A stretch of 14,923 nucleotides of DNA from positions 1 to 14,923 of the forward strand of contig JAOXRY010000069.1 of the NCBI GenBank assembly GCA_025800305.1, read 5' to 3'. Positions within the stretch are counted from its first letter, which is position 1; each line of letters opens with the position of its first letter. A model generated the notes under the pieces. That model was not told where the DNA came from. It ran no database searches and was given only the letters and a program-made list of their open reading frames with translations. This document shows, in pieces, positions 6,100 to 12,497 of the stretch. A program made the position numbers and the translations under genes. Origin of the DNA: Campylobacterales bacterium (GTDB lineage Bacteria > Campylobacterota > Campylobacteria > Campylobacterales > SZUA-545).

Positions 6100-7431
6100 A
6101 AATAACTCTAATTCTTCTTCTCCATCTTCTGTTGTTTGATCTGTAATTGCTAACTCTAACTGTAAACAAGAGCTAAATAGTGAAGCATCAATATAATGTA
6201 TATCTTGTGTAGATTGTTTAATAAAAACTGTTTCTCTCCAGCCTGATAAATCAAGCATGATATTTGACAGAAAAAGAGTTACTTTTCTTTTTTTATTTTC
6301 ATCAAGTTCTTGGATATTCGATAGGGTGTCTGAAAGAGATGCAATAGCAAAAGCTAGATCTTTAAATTCTACTAAATCGTTAATAACTCCAGAGTATTCT
6401 AATAGATATTTAGCTGTTTTATAGAGTGAGTCTAGTTCCATAGAGTGAGTAAAAACTTCTATACTATCATTGATTTCAAGTTCTAAAGAAGCTAATTCTC
6501 TAAGATCTTCTAAAATATATTCATCAATATCATTGGAGTATGTTTTAGCGTCAATTTTTTCTTTGTGAGATTTTTTAAGAACCTCTCTCTCCTCCTCTGT
6601 AAGAGTTTTAAGATCTTTAGTCTCTTTTACTACAGTTTGTAAAAACTCTTTTTTATTCTCTTTGTTTGAGTATTTGTGAGCAATTAAAAACTCTAATCTC
6701 ATGTTATAGTGGTTGATTTTTAGCTTTTGATATTCTAATACAGTGATATCGTTAAGTGTAAATATTTTTGCATTATTTTTCAGTCCTAACTCCACATTTT
6801 GAACCAGTACCAAAAAATATTTTCTTCCATTTTTTAAAGCAATTGATACTTTATTGTTTGTATACTTTTTTTCGTCAAATTCAAAAAAACTCACTTTTTG
6901 ATTGTTTCTCTCTTCGAAAAAACAGTTAAGATCTAACTCTTCTTCATTGGCTTCAGGCTTTTCTTCTAAAAGTTTTCCAAAGCTACTGTTGTACATATTG
7001 GTACCATTTTCAAAGATTGCAATTACTGGATTAGGATTAGAGTCTAAAAGATCTGTTATTGCAATTATTTTTTCTGCTTCTTTTGCTTTAACCAAGTTTT
7101 TACTTTGTTGGAGAAGCTCTTTTTCTTTAAAAACTTCTTCAATTTCTTCTAGAATTTTTTCAGGTGAATTTTCCAAGGAGATAAATTTATCGATTCTATT
7201 TTTTAAGATATCAAAAATAGCACTTTTAGAAGTCTTTGAGTAAAAAACAATTGTACTAATTGTTTTGTTGTTTTTTAAAAGTTCGATTTCTTTATCAGTA
7301 TTATTTGTAAGATCTATAAAAAGAAAACCTATATCAGTTGTAAATGAATCAACTTGTTCTAAATCGAGTTTTTTAACTATATTAAGGAGTGTGGTATCTT
7401 TACTTTTCAAAAAGAATTTCATTTTTTTCAT
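6097..7431 (-). CDS. Receiver-like / PAS-like signalling protein
   Basis: The 444-residue cytoplasmic protein has no signal peptide or membrane segment. Residues 1-100 have the alternating pattern of a response-regulator receiver: FLFIDL with Asp40 as possible acceptor, IVFYSK for strand 4, and DKFISL with Lys82 in strand 5. The usual acidic pair after strand 1 is missing (KFFLKSKDTT), so it is a degenerate receiver. A helical linker (100-125) leads to a probable PAS domain (about 125-232; ITDLLDSNPNPVIAIFENGTNMYNSSFGKLL). The rest is helical, with a conserved-looking end (IHYIDASLFSSCLQLELAI). No kinase, GGDEF or output DNA-binding domain is seen, so the output is unknown. It may be a sensor or adaptor. 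It overlaps the end of trpF by four bases (ATGA), so it is translationally coupled and last in the five-gene minus-strand unit. Confidence 0.7.
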   Translation of the reverse strand: MKKMKFFLKSKDTTLLNIVKKLDLEQVDSFTTDIGFLFIDLTNNTDKEIELLKNNKTISTIVFYSKTSKSAIFDILKNRIDKFISLENSPEKILEEIEEVFKEKELLQQSKNLVKAKEAEKIIAITDLLDSNPNPVIAIFENGTNMYNSSFGKLLEEKPEANEEELDLNCFFEERNNQKVSFFEFDEKKYTNNKVSIALKNGRKYFLVLVQNVELGLKNNAKIFTLNDITVLEYQKLKINHYNMRLEFLIAHKYSNKENKKEFLQTVVKETKDLKTLTEEEREVLKKSHKEKIDAKTYSNDIDEYILEDLRELASLELEINDSIEVFTHSMELDSLYKTAKYLLEYSGVINDLVEFKDLAFAIASLSDTLSNIQELDENKKRKVTLFLSNIMLDLSGWRETVFIKQSTQDIHYIDASLFSSCLQLELAITDQTTEDGEEELELF

Positions 7432-8021
7432 AAGGTTTCCTTAGAAAATTTAACAAATTTTTTTATTTTACCACAATCTTTTTTACCTTTCTTTTTTTCT
7501 ACAGCACTACTAACATCAAATCCATAAAAACCAAAGGATTTAAGGTCTTTTACATTTTCTTCGTTTAATCCACCAGCTAAAATTATTTTGGAACAATCAA
7601 TATTTTCAAACCACTCTATAGGAACTCTTTTTCCCATTCCTCCATATTCTTCAACAAAAGCATCGACTAGTCGGTATTCATTGGGATATAATTTAAGATC
7701 TTCTGGAGTTTTTGCTCTTATTACTCTAATAAAATTACAATCGAGCTCTTTGAAAAAATCTTCTTCTGGGGAAAAATGAATTTGTGCAAGAGTTAGTCCA
7801 CATTCTTTCATGGTTTGATTGACAAACTGTGAAGAGGAGTCAACAAAGAGTCCAACTTTTTCTACAAATGGCGGAAGTTTTGAAATAAGATCTCTGGCAT
7901 TTTTAGGAGTTATATATCTAGGGGATTTTTCATAAAAGACAAAACCAAGAGCATCTGCACCATTTTCTATAGCACAAAAAGCATCTTCAAGGTTTGTTAT
8001 CCCACAAATTTTTACTCGCAA
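7428..8021 (-). CDS. trpF: Phosphoribosylanthranilate isomerase
   Basis: Isomerises N-(5'-phosphoribosyl)anthranilate to the carboxyphenylamino-ribulose phosphate in tryptophan synthesis. It is a monofunctional TIM barrel of 197 residues, normal for the family. Motifs seen are KICGIT with catalytic Cys6, GFVFYEKSPRYI (26-37), KVGLFVD (55-61), LVDAF with the general acid Asp120, LAGGLNEENV (148-157) and GFDVSSAVE (167-175). The common QLHG motif reads QIHF here (80-83). The start is TTG at 8021: no ATG fits, and family members begin directly before KICGIT. It lies four bases after the rpe stop and overlaps the next gene by four bases, so it belongs to a tight operon. No other trp gene is nearby, so the pathway is probably scattered in this genome. 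Confidence 0.95.
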   Translation of the reverse strand: MRVKICGITNLEDAFCAIENGADALGFVFYEKSPRYITPKNARDLISKLPPFVEKVGLFVDSSSQFVNQTMKECGLTLAQIHFSPEEDFFKELDCNFIRVIRAKTPEDLKLYPNEYRLVDAFVEEYGGMGKRVPIEWFENIDCSKIILAGGLNEENVKDLKSFGFYGFDVSSAVEKKKGKKDCGKIKKFVKFSKETL

Positions 8022-8025
8022 TTTT

Positions 8026-8664
8026 CTACTTTAAAGAGTCGATAGCTGCTTTTCTATCCTCTTGCTTAAAAACATAACTCCCAGCGACAACAATATCACA
8101 ACCAGCAGCTTCTAGTTCTTTTACATTTTTATTATTTACTCCACCATCAACTTGGATAAGTGCTTTAGAGCCTGTTTTTTCAATTAAAGCTTTCATTCTT
8201 TTTGTCTTTTCTATAACAAGTGGGAGAAAACTTTGTCCACCAAATCCGGGGTTAACACTCATCAATAGAACCATATCAAGATCTGAAAGAAGATACTCAA
8301 CTGCTTCTGCTGGTGTGTGGGGATTTAAGACTATTCCTGGTGAAATTCCCAAAGACCTAATGTGCTGAACAAGTCTATGAGGGTGCTTCTCTTCTTCAAT
8401 ATGAAAAGTAATATATTTTGGTTTGTATGGAGCAAAGAGATCCACAAAAAATGTATTGTTTTCAACCATCAGGTGAACATCAAGAGGTTTTGTTGCAGCC
8501 TTAGCTACAGCAGACACAACAGGAGGTCCAATTGTTAGATTTGGTACAAAATGACCATCCATAACATCTACGTGAACTAGATCACAGCCACCTTCACAGA
8601 TCTCTTTTACGTCTTTTTCTAAATTGCCAAAATCGGCTGAAAGTATACTTGGAGCCACCAACAT
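8026..8664 (-). CDS. rpe: Ribulose-phosphate 3-epimerase
   Basis: Interconverts ribulose 5-phosphate and xylulose 5-phosphate in the pentose phosphate pathway or the Calvin cycle. It is a cytoplasmic TIM barrel of 212 residues, the normal length. Motifs are VAPSILSADF (3-12), DLVHVDVMDGHFVPN (28-42), LDVHLMVE (61-68), LLMSVNPGFGGQSF (133-146) and LIQVDGGVN (169-177). The metal and acid-base residues expected from the family, His31, Asp33, His64 and Asp173, are present. The start is ATG with AAGGAAA just upstream on the minus strand. A TATAAT box 28 bases before the start could drive rpe-trpF-PAS apart from the signalling genes upstream. Erythrose 4-phosphate for aroG comes from the same sugar-phosphate pool. 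That metabolic link is general knowledge, not evidence of co-regulation. Confidence 0.97.
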   Translation of the reverse strand: MLVAPSILSADFGNLEKDVKEICEGGCDLVHVDVMDGHFVPNLTIGPPVVSAVAKAATKPLDVHLMVENNTFFVDLFAPYKPKYITFHIEEEKHPHRLVQHIRSLGISPGIVLNPHTPAEAVEYLLSDLDMVLLMSVNPGFGGQSFLPLVIEKTKRMKALIEKTGSKALIQVDGGVNNKNVKELEAAGCDIVVAGSYVFKQEDRKAAIDSLK

Positions 8665-8691
8665 AATATTTCCTTTATCCTTAACTATTTT

Positions 8692-8697
8692 ATTATA
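8692..8697 (-). promoter_or_regulatory. Candidate internal -10 box upstream of rpe
   Basis: On the minus strand TATAAT lies 28 bases before the rpe ATG. No matching -35 is seen. Because the 99-base gap to the CheX-like gene also holds a strong inverted repeat, transcription may stop and restart here. Confidence 0.4.
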
Positions 8698-8701
8698 AGA
8701 G

Positions 8702-8711
8702 AGACTAGTCT
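8702..8711. repeat. Perfect 10-bp palindrome upstream of rpe
   Basis: AGACTAGTCT is a perfect two-fold symmetric site located just upstream (five bases) of the rpe -10 box, where a DNA-binding protein could act. No regulator is identified and chance cannot be excluded. Confidence 0.3.
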
Positions 8712-8730
8712 TCTAAGCCGTCTGTTGAAG

Positions 8731-8760
8731 ATCTAACTCTATCCTATGCTAGAATTAGAT
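8731..8760 (-). terminator. Stem-loop after the CheX-like gene
   Basis: ATCTAACTCTA (8731-8741) and TAGAATTAGAT (8750-8760) can pair over 11 bp with one mismatch (a T-G pair in the minus-strand transcript) around an 8-base loop. The stem starts four bases downstream of the CheX-like stop codon. No T tract follows on the minus strand. It could be a partial terminator or an RNA-stability element separating signalling genes from rpe-trpF. Confidence 0.45.
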
Positions 8761-8763
8761 AAC

Positions 8764-10158
8764 TCACCGTGTGAGAAAAAAGTAAAACGGTTCACCATCA
8801 AAAGCCATCTGTACGTAAACACCTTTACGATCAGCAATAACTGATTTTGTTTTTTCCATTTTACCAAATGTTCTAGGAAGAGTGTTTTTGATTGTTATAC
8901 CTTTTTGATTTAAAAGTACAGCTTTTACTCGACCTGTAATAATATTAATCAGTTCTGACAAAGCGTCTAACTCATCTGTAATAGATTCAGCCTTTTCTCC
9001 CAGAAGTAATAAACAAGCTCTTCTTGCAATTTCTCTTGGGAAAAATAGAAATAACATTCCATCAAGATCTTCAAAAAAACCAACAGAGGCAGAGATAAAC
9101 TCTTTATCTGTAGAGATGTTAAAACCACCGATTTGAACATTTTCTTTGTGAGACTCAGCACCAGTCATTACCTCAATTGTTTCAACTGTAGCATCAACAA
9201 AAATAGAGACTTCTTTTACAAGTTTTTTACTAATTGTTTTTTGTTCTTTTTTTACAACTGTTGCACCATCATCTTCTTGAATAATATCTTCATTTTGCAA
9301 AGCTGACTCTAAACTATCTTCGAAAAATATTCCTCCTGCTTTCATCTCTTCTTGTAGAACCTCAGGAACCTTTGAATAGTCAAGTCCAGTCAGACAGATC
9401 GCAGCACCATATTCTGCTCCTGTTACGGCCAATCTATTGAAAAAATTTACAGCATGGGTATTAAATGAATTAACAGTGGTACAGTTGAAAATAAATACTT
9501 TAAAACCAACTGCCAGTGAGTTATTATGGTATTCATAGTCAAAGCTTTCTTTGATCTCTCCATCAATATAGCCATCTAAGCCATACACAACAGCATTGTC
9601 TTTAGTGTAGTAAGGAACTTTTTTAGAAAAAAGAGTCAAATAGGTAGAGTCAATAGTAATTTCATATTGATCCAATTTGATTTTTTCTCTGTACTCTTCA
9701 GGTGTTTTGGCAATCTCTGTTCCTTCAACGCCCTTTTCCTTTAAACGCATTAAAAGGCTACCTCTTTGGTCAGAGTCCTTATTGTAGATAATTACTTTGT
9801 GTTCTTCTTCTTTTTTCCCGTCAATTAAAAGATCTAGAACTTTTAAAGATTGAAGAAGATGAATTTCAGGGGAACCTTTGTAAAAATGAACAAGTTGCTT
9901 ATAAACATCATTTTTATAACAGACGATTCCAACTTCTACGTTCTTAGATTTTCTGATTTTTAAAAGTGTATCTGTAAGATAGTTGATTCCATTTTTATTA
10001 AAGAAGATAACTTTTTCAAAAGAGATCATTATCCCTCTTGCTTTAATTCTATTTAAAAATTTTAGGTCTTCATTATTTATGATTAAAGGCGCATTATTGC
10101 CGTCGATAAAGCCTTGAGGGGAAAATATTGCTATTCCGTTACGAATTTGAGGAGTCAT
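8764..10158 (-). CDS. Two-STAS plus CheX-like chemotaxis phosphatase domain protein
   Basis: The protein has 464 residues, is cytoplasmic, and has no membrane segment. Residues 1-113 look like a STAS-type alpha/beta domain (GIAIFSPQGFIDGNNA, RGIMISFEKVIFFNKNGI). Residues 119-180 form a short alpha/beta stretch. Residues 185-290 look like a second STAS-like unit (DNAVVYGLDGYIDGE, FKVFIFNCTTVNSFNT). Residues 315-464 match CheX/CheC-type phosphatases: ISASVGFFEDLDGMLFLFFP, then DALSELINIITGRVKAVL with the E-x-x-N catalytic signature Glu402-Asn405. In CheX this helix dephosphorylates CheY-P. The role here is inferred to be tuning of a phosphorylated receiver. It overlaps the upstream HDOD gene by 20 bases, and a GGAAGAAT ribosome site lies within that gene, so the two are coupled. 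The linker at about 285-312 is acidic and low in complexity. Confidence 0.8.
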   Translation of the reverse strand: MTPQIRNGIAIFSPQGFIDGNNAPLIINNEDLKFLNRIKARGIMISFEKVIFFNKNGINYLTDTLLKIRKSKNVEVGIVCYKNDVYKQLVHFYKGSPEIHLLQSLKVLDLLIDGKKEEEHKVIIYNKDSDQRGSLLMRLKEKGVEGTEIAKTPEEYREKIKLDQYEITIDSTYLTLFSKKVPYYTKDNAVVYGLDGYIDGEIKESFDYEYHNNSLAVGFKVFIFNCTTVNSFNTHAVNFFNRLAVTGAEYGAAICLTGLDYSKVPEVLQEEMKAGGIFFEDSLESALQNEDIIQEDDGATVVKKEQKTISKKLVKEVSIFVDATVETIEVMTGAESHKENVQIGGFNISTDKEFISASVGFFEDLDGMLFLFFPREIARRACLLLLGEKAESITDELDALSELINIITGRVKAVLLNQKGITIKNTLPRTFGKMEKTKSVIADRKGVYVQMAFDGEPFYFFLTR

Positions 10159-10957
10159 ATTCTTCCATATATTGATTAAATTCTACAATTACATCGCCAA
10201 CAAATTCTGTATCAAGTTCGATAAAACCATTTAAACCAGCATTTATTAGTTCAGGTCTGCTAACTACATAGAAAAACAATAAGTAGAGTAGTTTTGCTAA
10301 TTTTTCTTGCTCTGTATTATCTGTCTTTTTTTTATTAGCTAGGATATCTAAGATCTCAATTGATTCACTTTCCATTTCCCATTTTTTTCCAATGGTCATC
10401 CCAATATGAAAAACATTTACACCAGCTAATTTACTTAAAATACTATTGTAATTTACACAAGAGTATTCTTTAATCTCATCAACAACACCTTTTTGTTCTT
10501 CAAAAAGCTTGTCACAAAAAATTGATGTTGCTGTAAGAAGAGATGCTAAAGGAGTGTAGTTTTTATCATTTTTTGTTTCTAACGTTTCAAGAATAAACAC
10601 CCACCTAGAAAGCATTTGTCCTTGGAAATCTATATATTCATCTTTTGTAAGTTGAAAAACAGAGAAAGTTGATGGGAGTATTTTTGAAAACATAAAGCTT
10701 TCTACAACAGCAAGTGCTGAAGAAAGTCCAAGAATTCCAAAGATCTGAGAAGGATCTTTTATCTCTTTTTCAAAACCATAGATAGGCTTTGTTGTTAGTT
10801 CTTTAAGATAAAACATCAAAGCAGGATCTTCTTTTGCAACTTTTGCAGCTTTTGGTAAGTCTCCTTGTTTTAAAGCGACAAGGCACTCTTTTAAGGTGGC
10901 TTCCAAAGGAGGAATCGACTTTATGTAGTCAGAAACTTTTTCTTTATTAACAAGCAT
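10139..10957 (-). CDS. HDOD domain protein
   Basis: The 272-residue cytoplasmic protein begins the minus-strand unit. Residues about 10-200 match the HDOD fold: IPPLEATLKECLVAL, an (A)KVAKEDPALMFYLKEL helix, then SQIFGILGLSSALAVVESFM, the usual I..lG...l..l hallmark. The metal-binding His-Asp pair of true HD phosphohydrolases is absent, as in HDOD proteins generally. It is therefore likely a non-catalytic signalling or scaffold protein. No output domain (GGDEF, EAL or receiver) is fused. The ATG at 10957 is preceded by TAGGAAAAA at a rather long spacing. Its 3' end overlaps the STAS/CheX-like gene by 20 bases, which suggests the two products act together. The 150-base gap to rpmB holds its promoter. 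Confidence 0.82.
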   Translation of the reverse strand: MLVNKEKVSDYIKSIPPLEATLKECLVALKQGDLPKAAKVAKEDPALMFYLKELTTKPIYGFEKEIKDPSQIFGILGLSSALAVVESFMFSKILPSTFSVFQLTKDEYIDFQGQMLSRWVFILETLETKNDKNYTPLASLLTATSIFCDKLFEEQKGVVDEIKEYSCVNYNSILSKLAGVNVFHIGMTIGKKWEMESESIEILDILANKKKTDNTEQEKLAKLLYLLFFYVVSRPELINAGLNGFIELDTEFVGDVIVEFNQYMEEYDSSNS

Positions 10958-10998
10958 TCTTATAAATTTTTCCTAAGAGTAGTAGTTTGAAATGTAAT

Positions 10999-11015
10999 AT
11001 TATCCTCATTATCCT
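10999..11015 (-). promoter_or_regulatory. Tandem GATAAT boxes, candidate promoter of the HDOD unit
   Basis: On the minus strand the sequence AGGATAAT is followed directly by GAGGATAAT. This gives two -10-like GATAAT hexamers nine bases apart, 42 and 51 bases before the HDOD start codon. They may be overlapping promoters or a short direct-repeat operator. No strong -35 is seen. Confidence 0.35.
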
Positions 11016-11076
11016 TTAATTATTGAAAGAAGATTGAAAAAAACCTTTACTTAAGCTATCTTTTATAACAAAACTG

Positions 11077-11082
11077 TATAAT
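11077..11082 (+). promoter_or_regulatory. -10 box of rpmB
   Basis: A perfect TATAAT preceded by TG lies 25 bases before the rpmB ATG, with A/T-rich DNA upstream and no clear -35. The ribosome site AAGGA (11097-11101) follows, six bases before the ATG at 11108. The position and match suit a strongly expressed ribosomal gene. Confidence 0.6.
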
Positions 11083-11107
11083 TGCCAAAAAATTTCAAGG
11101 AAAAGTT

Positions 11108-11302
11108 ATGGCAAGAAGATGTGATATTACTGGCAAACAAGCTATGGTTGGAAATAACGTAAGTCATGCGAATAACAAAACTAAGAGAAAATTTGGTGTA
11201 AATTTAAGAACAGTTAGAGTAACTCTACCAGACGGTACTACTAGAAAAATTAAAGTTGCAGCATCTACACTTAGAACAATGCGAAAGCAAAAAAGAAAGT
11301 AA
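11108..11302 (+). CDS. rpmB: 50S ribosomal protein L28
   Basis: The product is a 64-residue basic protein, normal length for bacterial L28 of this group. It starts with MARRCDITGKQAMVGNNVSH, and the C-terminal part reads VRVTLPDGTTRKIKVAASTL followed by RTMRKQKRK. L28 is a component of the large ribosomal subunit that binds 23S rRNA. Only Cys5 is present, so this is not a clear four-cysteine zinc-binding form. It has its own promoter and is followed after 12 bases by the potassium channel gene, an arrangement I recall from related Campylobacterota. Stem-loops right after it may limit read-through or translation into the channel gene. Confidence 0.97.
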   Translation: MARRCDITGKQAMVGNNVSHANNKTKRKFGVNLRTVRVTLPDGTTRKIKVAASTLRTMRKQKRK

Positions 11303-11310
11303 AAGCTTAA

Positions 11311-11383
11311 CGCTTTGCTTTCTCGACTAAAGCGACTTATCCACTGGGAGGCAACTCCCAAACCTGAAATTTCACTTTCAGGT
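11311..11383 (+). other. Three consecutive stem-loops at the start of the potassium channel gene
   Basis: CGCTTT (11311-11316) pairs with AAAGCG (11329-11334) across the TTG start. TGGGAG (11345-11350) pairs with CTCCCA (11355-11360) around a GCAA tetraloop. ACCTGAAA (11362-11369) pairs with TTTCAGGT (11376-11383) around a 6-base loop. The last two are perfect and only one base apart. No T tract follows, so intrinsic termination is unlikely. Control of channel translation or mRNA processing downstream of rpmB is my inference. Confidence 0.45.
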
Positions 11384-12433
11384 GCAATCTACGAAGAATT
11401 AAAACCCTTTCGATTACCTGTAATCCTACTTGTAATGATCATGCTCTTTGGATCATTAGGCTATGTTATTATTGATGACATGTCACTTTTGGACGCAATT
11501 TATCAAACAGGAATTACTTTTACAACAGTTGGTTTTGGAGAAATCTCTGAGATCTCACCTGCTGGTAGAATATTTACTATATGTTTGATTATTGCTGGTT
11601 TTGGTATTATGACATTCTCTATTGGTCTTGTGGTAGAGGTGATTAACAAGGGAAATCTAATAACAATCCTAAAGGAAAATGCTATGTTATATAAAATTGC
11701 AAGATTAAAAAATCATTTTGTTATCTGTTATCACAATGAATATACAATTGAGTTGGCATCTCAGTTTAGAAAAAATCATGTTCCTTTTGTTGTTATTGAT
11801 CCATCACCAAACTTTCCAGAAGAGGCAGAAAAATATAAATATCCTTACTTTATCAATGATGAACCTCATAAAGATACAGCAATTAGAAAAGCCTATGGTT
11901 CCAGTGCAAAAGGTGTGATTGTCCTTTCAAAAAATATTGCAGATAATATTGCTCAAATTTCAACAATGAGACTTTTTGAAAAAGAGATAAATAGAGTTCC
12001 TTACTACATCATCTCCAACAGTGAAAAAGAGAGTGATATAGAAAAGCTTAAAAAACTAGGAGCTGACTCTGTTGTTGCTCCAACAAAGCTTCTTGGTCAA
12101 AGAATTAGCTCAATGGCTATTAGACCAGATATGGAAAATATGCTTGAAAACTTTCTTTATCAAAAAGAGCATGGTTTAGATATTGAAGAGATTGTTGTTC
12201 CTAAAAATAGTTGGATTATTTTTAAAAGATTAAAAGAGACACATCTTAGAGAGATAACAGGTGTTAGTGTTATTGGCATTTATGAAAAAGATGTTTTTTA
12301 CACAATGCCAAAAGGAGATAAGCAGGTAATGCTTGACTCAAAGCTTGTAGTTGTAGGAACTTCTAAAACAATAAAAGACGCCAAAAAGATTATTAGAAAA
12401 GATAAAAAACCAGAAGAGGTTAAGTTCGTCTAA
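11315..12433 (+). CDS. Two-TM potassium channel with RCK (TrkA-N/TrkA-C) domain
   Basis: The protein is a 372-residue inner-membrane K+ channel. A first helix at about 33-53 (FRLPVILLVMIMLFGSLGYV) is followed by a pore helix and selectivity filter T70-T71-V72-G73-F74-G75. A second helix spans about 84-110 and carries a gating-hinge glycine. Residues about 132-255 form the RCK/TrkA-N fold, and about 285-355 the TrkA-C part. The filter has Phe where Tyr is more common (GFG for GYG). The nucleotide-binding glycine motif after the first RCK strand is replaced by CYHNEY (138-143), so NAD(H) binding in the classical way is doubtful. The start is TTG at 11315 with only a weak ribosome site. I prefer it because the N-terminus (LSRLKRLIHWE) is the form I recall in relatives. 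It lies 12 bases after rpmB. The ligand and physiological role are unknown; osmotic or membrane-potential control is likely. Confidence 0.9.
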   Translation: MLSRLKRLIHWEATPKPEISLSGAIYEELKPFRLPVILLVMIMLFGSLGYVIIDDMSLLDAIYQTGITFTTVGFGEISEISPAGRIFTICLIIAGFGIMTFSIGLVVEVINKGNLITILKENAMLYKIARLKNHFVICYHNEYTIELASQFRKNHVPFVVIDPSPNFPEEAEKYKYPYFINDEPHKDTAIRKAYGSSAKGVIVLSKNIADNIAQISTMRLFEKEINRVPYYIISNSEKESDIEKLKKLGADSVVAPTKLLGQRISSMAIRPDMENMLENFLYQKEHGLDIEEIVVPKNSWIIFKRLKETHLREITGVSVIGIYEKDVFYTMPKGDKQVMLDSKLVVVGTSKTIKDAKKIIRKDKKPEEVKFV

Positions 12434-12467
12434 GAAAAATCATTACAATTTGCAATATTTTTGCTGG

Positions 12468-12492
12468 TAGTTTACTTAGAAATAGTAAATTA
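12468..12492 (+). promoter_or_regulatory. Stem-loop just upstream of the dprA start codon
   Basis: TAGTTTACT (12468-12476) and AGTAAATTA (12484-12492) pair over 9 bp, with one G-U, around a 7-base loop. The stem ends five bases before the dprA ATG, where the ribosome site should be, and no purine-rich ribosome site is visible. It could restrain dprA translation. Confidence 0.35.
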
Positions 12493-12497
12493 CTTTT

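Noticed and set aside
11718..11918. A 66-codon frame inside the potassium channel gene
   Set aside because: It overlaps the well-supported RCK domain in another frame and has no start signal or recognisable product.
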